The notes under the pieces were generated by a model. The model saw only the letters and a list, made by a program, of their open reading frames with translations, was not told the DNA's origin and searched no databases. DNA of 64,000 nt from Liopterus haemorrhoidalis (lineage: Eukaryota > Arthropoda > Insecta > Coleoptera > Dytiscidae), in assembly GCA_963971575.1 (NCBI GenBank), contig OZ020619.1:24744813-24808812 (forward strand). Reading direction: 5' to 3'. This document shows positions 55,831-64,000 of the stretch, piece after piece. The translations under genes were made by a program, and so were the position numbers. Each line of letters opens with the position of its first letter. Position 1 is the first letter of the stretch.

Positions 55831-56145
55831 TGCGTATATTGTCTTTTTATTATCTTAAACGTGTAGAAACTAAAAAATAAAAATAAATAAATAAAATAAA
55901 ACATTAAACCTCTAATTTTAGTAATATACAATGTCCTATTTAATTTATTTTTATAATGTTTAGGATGGAGATAATTAGATCGAGATTTAAAAATTAATGT
56001 GAAATGTGAATTAACTAATGGTACGTACTCAGTTCTCCGCTTGACGGATCCGTTAGTCCGGCACCGGACAAATCATCCGTTCTACCGTTTTCAGCTCTAC
56101 GCTCGAACGGAAGGTTTTTTTTTAAGCGCAATTAGCTTCACTTAA
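55831..56145. other. spacer
   Basis: No gene recognised. Ends with the TAA duplication of the next element. Confidence 0.4.
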
Positions 56146-56259
56146 AGGATTCCACACACCAAAGCGGCCGCGGTGGCGGCCGCGGTGGCGGCCACGGTAG
56201 CGATCAGGTCTCCTCACACTAACGCGGTGGGAGTGGCGGTAGCGGTAGCGATCAGTTAG

Positions 56260-56600
56260 ACCTTGCTTGGGTTATTTCATTTTTCCCCTTTGGAATGTTA
56301 AAATTTAAAATTCCAACAATGAAACCATGGAAACGAATGACATATGTCAAACTTAAATTAATTTTCTTACATATTTTAATGACAAAAAATAAATAAATGG
56401 GATATTTGTATTAAGAATGACACAAAAAATCAAAATATAAAGAAAATGACATTTTAAAATGATATTAACCTTAACCAAAAAATGTTTGTTGCAAGTATGA
56501 TTTACAAAGCTTAAACAAAACGGCTGAAAAGCATTATTTAAACGATGAAAGTAACTAGATTGCAAAATCTAGTTCCGCCTAATCGTTTGGAACAGACTTT
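56260..56600 (-). mobile_element. M1-family MITE, copy c (nested)
   Basis: The right border CTAGTTCCGCCTAATCGTTT plus GGAACAGAC is kept; the other border is lost in the deletion near 56259. It sits in the same position inside Harbinger copy 2 as M1 copy a in copy 1, so the nested state was inherited. Confidence 0.72.
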
Positions 56601-56749
56601 ACTATCAATTTCCAAAACTTTTCCTATTTCGTCCCACACTTTATTTATTTTCCTAATATTCTTGTAATCAGGATGTGCTAAGTCATACAAAATTAAATGA
56701 TCCTTTACTGATCTATGATTTTTTCTGTTAAATTATCTATTTTCGACAT
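56590..56749 (-). pseudogene. MADF domain remnant inside Harbinger copy 2
   Basis: Minus strand from the ATG at 56749-56747. It has the same 14-codon frame, stop and +1 shift into DHLILYDLAHPDYKNIRK as in copy 1, then W.EIGKVLEID. The domain is cut by the M1 MITE at the same place. Confidence 0.7.
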
Positions 56750-56993
56750 TATTTTCTTAAATATATTCACTCTGTAATATAAACAATGAATATCGCGCGG
56801 CCTAACGCAACTTGTCGAGTTTGGCCGCCAGTGTTTGGTGATCGCCAGACTGAACGCTGCATTCGGCGCCGTTCTCAGATAGCGGAACGCTTGTATGTGC
56901 GTGGTCTCATTGTATTGTATAGGTTGCGTTAGGCCGCTCCATTATCGCCACCGTGGCCGCCACCGCGGCCGCTTTGGTGTGTGGAATCCTTAA

Positions 56994-57269
56994 ATGTTTT
57001 GACATTCATTACTATCTTCGTTAAATTATTAATATTTAAAATGAACGCAAGGCATAAATTTAATTATGAATTTAACTTATATTTATAGAATCGTAATATA
57101 ACTATTGCAGCATATTTCGTTATGTAACAAATATAATAAAAAAAAATATTAAAATAAGGCTAAATAAAAGAATTTTAATTAGAGCAATTTATAAAAAAAA
57201 TATCGGAACAAGGAGCATATCATAATTTGGTAGCATATATAGGTACGTTTAAAGGATGCAGAATTGTTT
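56994..57269. other. spacer
   Basis: AT-rich; no gene or terminal repeat recognised. Confidence 0.4.
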
Positions 57270-57540
57270 TTAATTATTTACGCATGAAAAAGGACCAGTT
57301 TGATTTAAAAACTTTTTCTTATATATTCTTTTTGTGGCCAAAATGATGCCCTGATCCATTGGTTGAATAATAGATGTGGTGTCTTTTGGCAAAATCATAA
57401 AATTAAACTTGCCATCTTCAGTTCGTAGAATGTTTTCCGAGGGATGCATGGGTTCGTTGTCTAATAGTAACAAACACTTTACGTCTTCTGATGGCATTGC
57501 AAGCTCTTCCTCACTCAAATGCATTCATCCATTTTGAGTA
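57270..57540 (-). pseudogene. Tigger transposase DDE fragment
   Basis: The frame reads CLLLLDNEPMHPSE, KFNFMILPKDTTSIIQPMDQ, GIILATKRIYKKKFL. LLLDN carries the second catalytic Asp and PMDQG the third, as in DDE_1 transposases of Tigger/jerky type (LLLDNAP.HP...F.PPN.TS.IQPMDQG). The first Asp and the DNA-binding domains are missing. The Met at the frame start is internal. Confidence 0.85.
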
Positions 57541-57744
57541 AAGAAAATAAACTGTTGTGCATGTAGAAATAAACCTTCAGATACATTTTATTCAGCAATG
57601 GGGCAAAGCAACTTGGGTGATTCCCCGCTTGCGACTCGGGGGTTTCCCCGAGTATGCAGTCACGTGCATTTTACGATCGCTTCCATGCTGTCTGTTATAT
57701 CCGAAGTCCGTTGTATCGAGGTCCGTTATATCGAGGTTTCACTA
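57270..57744 (-). mobile_element. Tigger (pogo-type) transposon fragment
   Basis: The 5' terminus on the minus strand is TAGTGAAACCTCGATATAAC then GGACC, a Tigger-like terminal repeat, with TA outside (57745-57746). A perfect hairpin ACTCGGGG/CCCCGAGT lies at 57634-57653. A transposase piece follows to 57270, and the far end is missing. Confidence 0.75.
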
Positions 57745-57746
57745 TA

Positions 57747-58660
57747 TAATTTTGTACTTATAATTTTATTTAAAGGTTTATTGAACTCGAACCCGAATAT
57801 CTAAAAAATTAGGTTCTTGAACCTAAAAAAAATCTATTATTGAACCTGAACCTGAAGCCGAACGGAAATTAACATATTGAACCTGAACCCGAAACTGAAC
57901 CTAAATAAATTCAGCTTCAGGTCCCTGGTATAAAGCTGGCTTCACCAAGTGTACAAAACCGCTTAGTAGTACTTAATAAATTCTTGTGATAATAGACGTA
58001 TAACAAAATGTTTATATAATGTTATTTGCTTAGTACATTTATCGTGAGACAGATTTTGATTTAGTCTAAAATTTGTCCTAATAGCCTGACAGTGATTGTT
58101 TTATTTTTTGTTTTCTCTTTACTTCTATAATTTTAACAAAAGATTTTACTTCCTGTTGTTTATAAATTGCACGGAAATTAGTAATTATATTAAAATTATA
58201 TGAATCACATTTCACTTGTGTTGTTTTTACTTCCAAATATACAGTTTCCGATGTTGTTTGTGTTTTCATCAAATGTGCGAATTATAAAGTAGAGAGTCCG
58301 ATTTTTCAAATACTGCTTGTTTTTGATTTATCTATACTACCGTTTCTCAATTTTTTTCACAGCCAAATCCGGGAGGTGAATGATGTTTATAAATGAGTAT
58401 ATCTATTATCTATTGATAAATAACATTATTATTTACTATATGTTCATCATCAACTAGTCGAATACTGCTGAACATAGGCCTCCCCATTCCCGACCTTTTT
58501 GTCTTGGGCTAGCAATAGCCAACTGGCGGCTATTCTTATAAAATTAGTAAATATTTTATTATGCTAGGAACTAGTTTATCATGACTTAATAATAATTATG
58601 TAATTTTTTCCTTCTCTTTTTATTGCTGTTTCTGACTCCTTTCCTTAATTTCCTCTCTTC
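57747..58660. other. spacer with a LINE-like phrase
   Basis: 58460-58480 reads CTGCTGAACATAGGCCTCCC, a phrase common near the 3' end of insect LINEs and probably linked to the fragment that follows. The rest shows no gene; the frame at 58078-58272 lacks motifs. Confidence 0.4.
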
Positions 58661-58679
58661 TATTTTTCACTTCTTTCAT

Positions 58680-59135
58680 GCATTCATATTCATACCCTCT
58701 TCCTGTTTCCCCTAAAAATTACCTTTCTTGTTTCCGGTCTACTTCTTATTTCTCCACATTCTTCCAACAAATGTTCGATTGTCTTCCCTACACATGCTAC
58801 AAGTTCTTTCTTCCTCTTTCATCCAAAAATTGTTATCTCTCTCCTTATTTCCACATCTAAATCTTGCTACCACTATTTTCTTTTCTCTATTTCCCTTTTC
58901 TGTCAAATATTGTGGTTTGCTTAGCATCCAGGTTTTTCATATTTGCTGTTATACCTGGACTCTTTTATTTTTGTTTCCAGTTCTGTTTGCTTAATGTCGA
59001 TTATGCGTTCTATTATTTCGTGCCCCAGTTCTTGTTCATTCATTATTTGTAACCTTACATCTAGTCTTAGTAGAGTCTTGTGGTGTCCATTCGAGAAATT
59101 TTGTTGTCCATTTAAGGGGCACACTCAACGGGAGG
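58680..59135 (-). pseudogene. LINE ORF2 C-terminal fragment
   Basis: On the minus strand TEKGNREKKIVVARFRCGNK, ERDNNFWMKEEERTCSMCRE, DNRTFVGRMW match the arginine-rich and CxxC zinc-knuckle end of LINE ORF2 proteins (ARLR.GNE....W.EEE.R.C..C). Stops lie on both sides. The reverse transcriptase is absent. The forward frames 58678-59140 are antisense shadows. Confidence 0.65.
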
Positions 59136-60351
59136 AATAACGGTATAATTCTTATAAACTTCTCATACAACAATAACAAACCGAAATAAAACTAGTAACA
59201 ATCTATATACATCAATAGTTGCAGCGAATTTTTATCTATCTTATATTTTTAATTGTATAAGGGATTGTTATGTAATTTCAAATAAACTAATTGCAATATA
59301 GATGCCGTCTTGTAAACCAATCGACGCATATTTGCGTATAATGCGGCAAATTGTAGCTAAAGCTTCATATTATACAAACGTGTTTCTCTCTTTTGTTCTG
59401 TTATGAAAATTTCTTATAGTTATTGTACATGGTGTTAAATTTTTGCCGCCATTTAGAATCTGCCGTGTTTCTTAATATAAATGTTGCAGGTAATATGATT
59501 TAAATTTAGTAAAAAACACTTGTACCAAGTGTCATTTCATTATAATGAAGTATAGTATTTTTCGACGAAGGTTCTAAACTATAAACAATGTTGACATATT
59601 ATTTGAGCATTTCTACACAAAACTGTATAAATATAAATGTTATTTGAAACCCACTAATATATTACAGAAAATTATTCTCTGATATCTATTAAGTTAATCT
59701 ACTAAGTCAGAGTTTTCCAAACTGTGCTCCGCGGAGCGTCTACTAGTGCTCCGCGAGCAGATTAGACAGAAAAGTAAATAAAATAAATGTGATCAGATGT
59801 GTAAACAATCGTTTACTCAGAAATGATACGTTACTGAAGATAACAAAAGCCAGTACAATAATATTTTATTGCCCCCAATAAATGTAAATCTCAATAGTTC
59901 AATTGGTCATCGATAATTTTTAACCTTTATGAAGTACAAATATACAGCTGAGTGACTATCTATCTATTCTATTACAGGGCTTATATTATTATAGGAACGG
60001 CATATAATGCAGTACAAATTCCTAATAATTTGCCAAATAATAGATAATGGATATTGTCATGTTTCATGCAATGGGAATATAAATTACCCATATTCTTTAT
60101 ATCTTATAATTCAGACGGTAAGTCAGTAAGTCATAGTGGTGCAGTGTTATTTATTTGTTTTTGTTGCGATTATATTTCGATGGATCATTGGCTAAAGTAC
60201 AGATCGTTAAAAAGGCTGCCACAGTCTCCGTCTCAGAACGTCCAGTAGACAAGTGTGTTCAAATATTATAAAGATAGTACTTCAATAGTTTTTTTATCGG
60301 TATTTTCTATTTCGTATTTTGAAAAGCTTTTTTGTCCCATTTCTAGTTATG

Positions 60352-60510
60352 TTTTTACCGACCGCCACATACATACACATATAAGAGAGGTATTGTGATC
60401 ATATCGATTTTGACATTTTTAAATTTTGATGGATGTTCACGAATTGAGGTTCCTACATAATGTTTTTACTATATTTAGCATGATATCTGTCGGTCTGTTT
60501 GTATGTCTGT
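60352..60510 (-). mobile_element. R repeat copy 4, right-end fragment
   Basis: On the minus strand it ends GGTCGGTAAAAA and contains ATCATGCTAAATATAGT, CCTCAATTCGTG, TCAAAATCGATATGATCACA. It shows the last 150 bp of R, inverted, and gives the TIR-like ACCGACCGCC at 60358. Confidence 0.7.
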
Positions 60511-60903
60511 TTCTCTTCTCCATATTTTTACGTTTTTTTTTATCATGATAATAATACTTAATAATACTTATCAAGTATTTATTTTATCATACGTATATGT
60601 AATGTTTCAACGGTTATGGTAAATAATTCCTGTGTTAGAAAGTATTTTGTTTAAATACCTACTTTGTGATGGCGTTCGGTCTTGTGGTCACGGCTGATTT
60701 TTTAAATACTTTTACATAGCATTTTTACATTTTGCTCAGTTTATAGTACGTACAGTAAGACCTCGTTTGTACCAAATAACTTTTCAAGATCGGCATAAAA
60801 CAATTATCCTTAAAATTAATTATCCTGTATTGACCAACTGAGAAATTTATTTCTACATCATATCACACGTCAAGATCTAATAAAATATATATAAATATAT
60901 AGC

Positions 60904-61077
60904 CAGTGGTGTACGCAAGGGGGCATTAGGGGGATAAAACCCTCCTCCACGAAAATTCGAAACGAACTAAAATTATAATTACCGCATTTCAGGATTGTTC
61001 GCCTTTTCAATATGTATAAATTCTGATGTTGTGTAAAATACCCCCCTTCCCCGAAATATTTTCTGCGTACGCCTCTG
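60904..61077 (+). mobile_element. hAT-type MITE with perfect 8-bp duplication
   Basis: The ends CAGTGGTGTACGCAAGGGGG and TTTCTGCGTACGCCTCTG are flanked by TATATAGC on both sides. G-rich and C-rich blocks lie inside the ends. 174 bp. It sits inside the hAT at 59708-61150. Confidence 0.92.
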
Positions 61078-61251
61078 TATATAGCAACGATAGTGCTCCG
61101 CGACGAATTCTTCTCGTGAAAAGCGCTCCGCGGCTCAAAAAGTTTGGGAAACTAAGTTATTGAGCAATATCATTTTTACAAAAAAATTTCTACAGTTAAA
61201 AATATCCTATTAGATAAAAATTCGCTGCAAATTTTGATGTATAGATTGTTA

Positions 61252-63164
61252 TAGTCTATTTCACGATAAGCTGAAGTGACTATCTACTTATGGTCCTTAA
61301 CACAGTGGGTGGTAATTACAAATAACACTAATCTCTTGTTTGCACCCATAAACTAGTCAGTGATGTATCAGGTATAAATTGCAGATGTTTTAAATATCTT
61401 TTCACTTCGCTTTGAATTTTCTATCAGATAACTTTTGATTTGTGTTAAATAGTTCAGCACGTGTTAGAAAAATGTGGCTTCCTTGGAACGAACAATTAAC
61501 TTCTGTGCAAGCAAATGAAGCAGATGACTATGTGACCATGATAGAAGATGATGATATAGTGCAAGATACAATAAAAAAAAAAAAAAAATCGGGAAAAAAC
61601 TTGTATTTATTTACCTGTAGAAGCTAAAGAAATTGTGGCCAATGTGTATTTATATTTAAGGAACCGCAAAAACAAACAAGCGGCATTAGAAGAGACAAGC
61701 AAGGCAACGAAAGTAGCGATGACAACAGTATGGAATATTGTGAATAAATCCATTGATAGGAGAAGAAAACGAATGGATTCAGGCATATCAAAATGTTTGG
61801 ATGGTTTCCAGAAAGATGTAATACGGCAAAAAATTTACCAAATGTACACCGAACAAAATGTGCCAACATTGGACATATTGCTCAAAAGATTAATCCAAGA
61901 CCAGTGTGACATTAATTGTTCAAAGGTGACCTTATGGCGTGCCCTTAAAAGTATAAGGTTTCAATTTAAAACTTTAAATAAAAAGCAGTTCCTTATGGAG
62001 TCAGAGCGATTAAAACTTTTGAGACAAAATTATTTAAAAAACATTAAAAAATACAGAGAAGATATAAGGTCAATAATTTATTTAGATGAAACTTGGTACG
62101 ACACACATGAAACAAACTCAAAAGGTTGGGTGGATACGTCAAATAAATGTCAAACAAGAGCACCGTCTAATAAAGGTAAACGTATTACGATACTTCATGC
62201 AGGTTCTGAAACTGGATTGGATACCGAATGCACTCTTGCTTTCTGCGAAAAATATCAAAGATTCTTCTAGACTCGACTACCATGACGATACCAGGGCGGA
62301 AATGTTCGAAAACTGGTTCGAAAATAAATTACTCCCGAATATACCGGCTAACAGTGTTATTGTTATGGACAATGCAAGTTACCATAGTCGGCAACTAAAT
62401 AAATTACCGAATAGTGCCAACAGTAAGAAGGAAATCCAAGACTTTTTATATAAAAATGATATTTACTTTGAAGAAAGTTATAAAAAAAATTGTTTAATTA
62501 AAGTATTAAAAAGTTATAGTTTTTCTAAAGAATATGTTTGCGATAATATTGCTCAATGCAAAGGACACACAGTTTTACGACTACCTCCGTATTATTGTAT
62601 ATTCAATCCTATTGAACAAATGTGGAGTCAGTTAAAGGCGAGAATAAAACGGAATAATGTTTCTCCCACTTTAAACGGCACTGTGATAGAACTTATAAAA
62701 AAAGAAGTAGAAAATATCCCTGTAGATAGTTGGAAAAATTATGTAAATCATGTTATTAAAACTGAGGACAGTTATATTCAAATAGATCGTACTATAATCA
62801 TTAATTTAGAGACTGATTCAGAGAATGATTTGGACTTGTAAGATTTTTTTTTTTATCTTAAACATTATTTAATTTCAAATTTATTTTATTGTAATGTTTT
62901 AAATTCTAATTGTAATGTTTTAAATTTAATTATAAGTTCTATAAATTAATTGTATTTATAATAAAAATAAAGTTTATTTTGATGATATCTTATGTTTATT
63001 TCTTGTTACAATTGTGTCATTACATGGTGTAATGTAATTTATACCTGATACATCTCTGGCTAGTTTATGGGTACAAACAAGGGATTAGAGTTATTTGTAA
63101 TTACCACCCACTGTGTTTAGGACCATAAGTAGATAGTCACTTCAACTTATCGTGAAATAGACTA
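61252..63164 (+). mobile_element. DD82E (Sailor-like) Tc1/mariner-superfamily transposon, complete
   Basis: Long terminal inverted repeats of about 125-130 bp. The left starts TAGTCTATTTCACGATAAGC at 61252 and the right is its near-perfect inverse ending at 63164. TA lies at both borders (61250-61251 and 63165-63166). One transposase gene lies between with two small frameshifts. 1913 bp. The left TA is also the right TA of the MITE at 59198-61249, so the transposon inserted exactly at that MITE's edge. Confidence 0.88.
61472..62841 (+). pseudogene. DD82E-type transposase, two frameshifts
   Basis: It starts MWLPWNEQLTSVQANE. A long A-run at 61570-61585 shifts the frame; it continues CIYLPVEAKEIVANVYLYLR and a helix-turn-helix (ALEETSKATKVAMTTVWNIV). 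Next are KVTLWRALKSIRFQF and the first catalytic Asp in IIYLDETWYDTHE. A 1-base shift near 62220 moves the frame to LSAKNIKDSS, LDYHDD, ENWFENKLLPNIP, then VIVMDNASYHS (second Asp) and RLPPYYCIFNPIEQMWSQLK (Glu). I count 81 residues between the second Asp and the Glu, next to the reported DD82E spacing of Sailor elements. It ends DSENDLDL at 62841. Repair of two indels would be needed for function; I do not reconstruct it. Confidence 0.85.
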
Positions 63165-63489
63165 TACTAATTTTATAGTAACTAGGTTGTTAACTAACAA
63201 CCAAGAATAAAATTAGTACAAGAATAAAATTAGTAGAATAAAACTTTTGTATAAGTAACTTATAATAGCTGGGGGTATTACGTACGTTAAAATTAGTTAG
63301 TCTCACAACATATTCGTACCTTATTTTCCATTTCAGGTGTGCTATTAATACTTTTTCTTTGTAGTTGTTTTGAAATCCGAAAGATATCTCACATCGCCCC
63401 CCATGAATATTTGTGTGTCAAATGATAATGTGATAGTTAAGGGCAGCGTAAATACCGCAAAATAAACAATTTGAAATAAAATAAGTATA
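63165..63489. other. spacer
   Basis: No gene or bounded repeat; begins with the right TA of the DD82E transposon. Confidence 0.4.
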
Positions 63490-63605
63490 TGCTATTCCAA
63501 ACCTTTAGGCGGAACTAGATTTTGCAATCTAGTAACTTTTATAGTTTTATTCGAGCTTTTGACCATTTTGACTTACAATAAACATTTTTAGGTTAAGGTT
63601 AATAT
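63490..63605 (+). mobile_element. M1-family MITE copy d, left part only
   Basis: CTATTCCAAACCTTTAGGCG, then GAACTAGATTTTGCAATCTAG and GGTTAAGGTTAATAT follow M1 in order. The match stops there because element W begins; the right half would lie beyond the window. Confidence 0.75.
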
Positions 63606-64000
63606 AATAGGGGATACGCATAAAATTTATATTTCTTTAAAACTACATTATTTTGATATGTTAATATTAGTTATGTCACCTAACAAAACAAAAATCACAT
63701 TTTAATTAATATTATAGCCAAATTTTTTAATTAAAATATAAATTTGAAATAAGCCGACCACGGCGCGAAGGTTGCCGAGTAGAAACGACTGAGTATGGCG
63801 TCAAACGATAGGGCTTTCACGTCACAGATACAGCTACAACATAATCTTTACACGTGTGTATATTGTATTGTTCGAGAGTTTTGTTTTAAAACAATTTTTG
63901 ACGCATTTATTATTAAAATGGCAGATAAAGATTTTGTTAGGGCTCAGAGTGATAATTTACCCAACATTGATGCATTTATGCTCACAAATATAAAATTTAC
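63606..64000 (+). mobile_element. W element copy 2 (cut by window end)
   Basis: It starts AATAGGGGATACGCATAAAA, as copy 1 does, and stays nearly identical through the promoter-like region to the exon start. It is inserted in M1 copy d after GGTTAATAT. After the exon's first 22 codons the sequence departs from copy 1 (CTCACAAATATAAAA), which suggests an internal deletion or rearrangement. Confidence 0.75.
63918..63984 (+). pseudogene. exon start of the SWIM/YqaJ-type protein in W copy 2
   Basis: MADKDFVRAQSDNLPNIDAF then ML, identical in protein to copy 1 (50995) over 22 residues, then a different continuation without the splice donor in view. Probably a deleted derivative. Confidence 0.45.

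Larger units (their letters stand above)
56146..56990 (-). mobile_element. PIF/Harbinger-type nonautonomous element, copy 2
   Basis: Same termini as copy 1 (AGGATTCCACACACCAAAGC), flanked by TAA on both sides, and in the opposite orientation. The GC-rich terminal block is expanded by an extra GCGGCCGCGGTGGCG unit. It contains the same MADF remnant and the same nested M1 MITE; relative to copy 1 the M1 end and about 140 bp beside it are deleted near 56259. 845 bp. Confidence 0.85.
59708..61150. mobile_element. hAT element (inner), with worn right end
   Basis: It begins CAGAGTTTTCCAAACTGTGC. The right side reads CTCAAAAAGTTTGGGA. It is flanked by TACTAAGT and AACTAAGT. GCTCCGCGGAGC and GCTCCGCGGC boxes lie near both ends. 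The last bases of the right terminus are altered. It holds a fragment of repeat R and a further hAT MITE. Confidence 0.65.
59198..61249. mobile_element. TA-flanked MITE (outer), split by a hAT
   Basis: The left end ACAATCTATATACATCAATA and the right end AAATTTTGATGTATAGATTG plus T are inverted and match over about 55 bp, including GCAGCGAATTTTTATCTA. TA lies on both sides (59196-59197 and 61250-61251). Without the inner hAT it would be about 600 bp. No coding sequence. Confidence 0.72.

Noticed and set aside
58728..59140. Hydrophobic forward frames as membrane proteins
   Set aside because: They are the antisense of a LINE C-terminal fragment; the Phe/Leu richness comes from A-rich codons on the other strand.
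60770..60800. CAGTAAGACCTCGTTTGTACC as a Tigger terminus
   Set aside because: Resembles a pogo/Tigger end but no partner or transposase is near; too little to annotate.

Overview
This looks like nuclear DNA from an arthropod, most probably an insect with a large, AT-rich, transposon-packed genome. The evidence is mariner, Tc1, hAT, piggyBac, PIF/Harbinger and Tigger DNA transposons, jockey/CR1-like LINEs, a Penelope-like element, a solo LTR, one tRNA-derived SINE, eukaryotic splice donors and two host-type genes. The order cannot be fixed from the sequence. There are no operons, Shine-Dalgarno sites or CRISPR arrays, and most short open frames are chance frames in AT-rich DNA.

Host genes. 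35.9-36.9 kb holds an intact single-exon gene for a secreted leucine-rich-repeat protein. 54.26-54.36 kb matches the first coding exon of an insect FBXO25/FBXO32 (atrogin-1-type F-box) gene, with a GC-rich promoter-like stretch upstream and a splice donor. The rest of that gene is not visible, so the last 9.6 kb may be intron 1 filled with transposons.

Layout. 0-5 kb: mariner, LINE and rosa-like transposase fragments, a 993-bp Harbinger element carrying a broken MADF-domain gene with another MITE inside it, and a hAT MITE. 5-10.6 kb: mostly unrecognised AT-rich DNA, a GC-rich hairpin patch, a hAT-related minisatellite and two mariner remnants. 10.66-23.4 kb: a multi-level nest. A repeat here called R is split by LINE A; LINE A is split by the antisense LINE B (in its endonuclease domain) and by a piggyBac element (in its C-terminal frame). 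A second R copy follows, split by a solo LTR. 23.9-26.7 kb: LINE C with RNase H, then a SINE. 27-35.6 kb: hAT, R, MITEs, two long hairpins, mariner and Penelope remnants. 37-43 kb: a LINE tail, three hAT elements (one nested in another), T-family repeats, a LINE split by a hAT MITE, and a higher-order minisatellite. 45-51.8 kb: satellite, LINE D, a rosa-like transposon, a hAT, and LINE E split by an element here called W. 52-64 kb: T repeat, FBXO exon, satellite, second Harbinger copy, Tigger remnant, LINE tail, a nested mariner MITE/hAT/hAT block, a nearly intact DD82E (Sailor-like) transposon with long terminal repeats, and a second W copy cut by the window end.

The most unusual item is W. 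It is a terminal-inverted-repeat element of about 950 bp that carries a CRE-like promoter and the start of a protein-coding exon with a splice donor. The exon resembles, from memory, the N-terminus of arthropod SWIM-zinc-finger/YqaJ-type proteins. W has inserted independently into a LINE and into a MITE.
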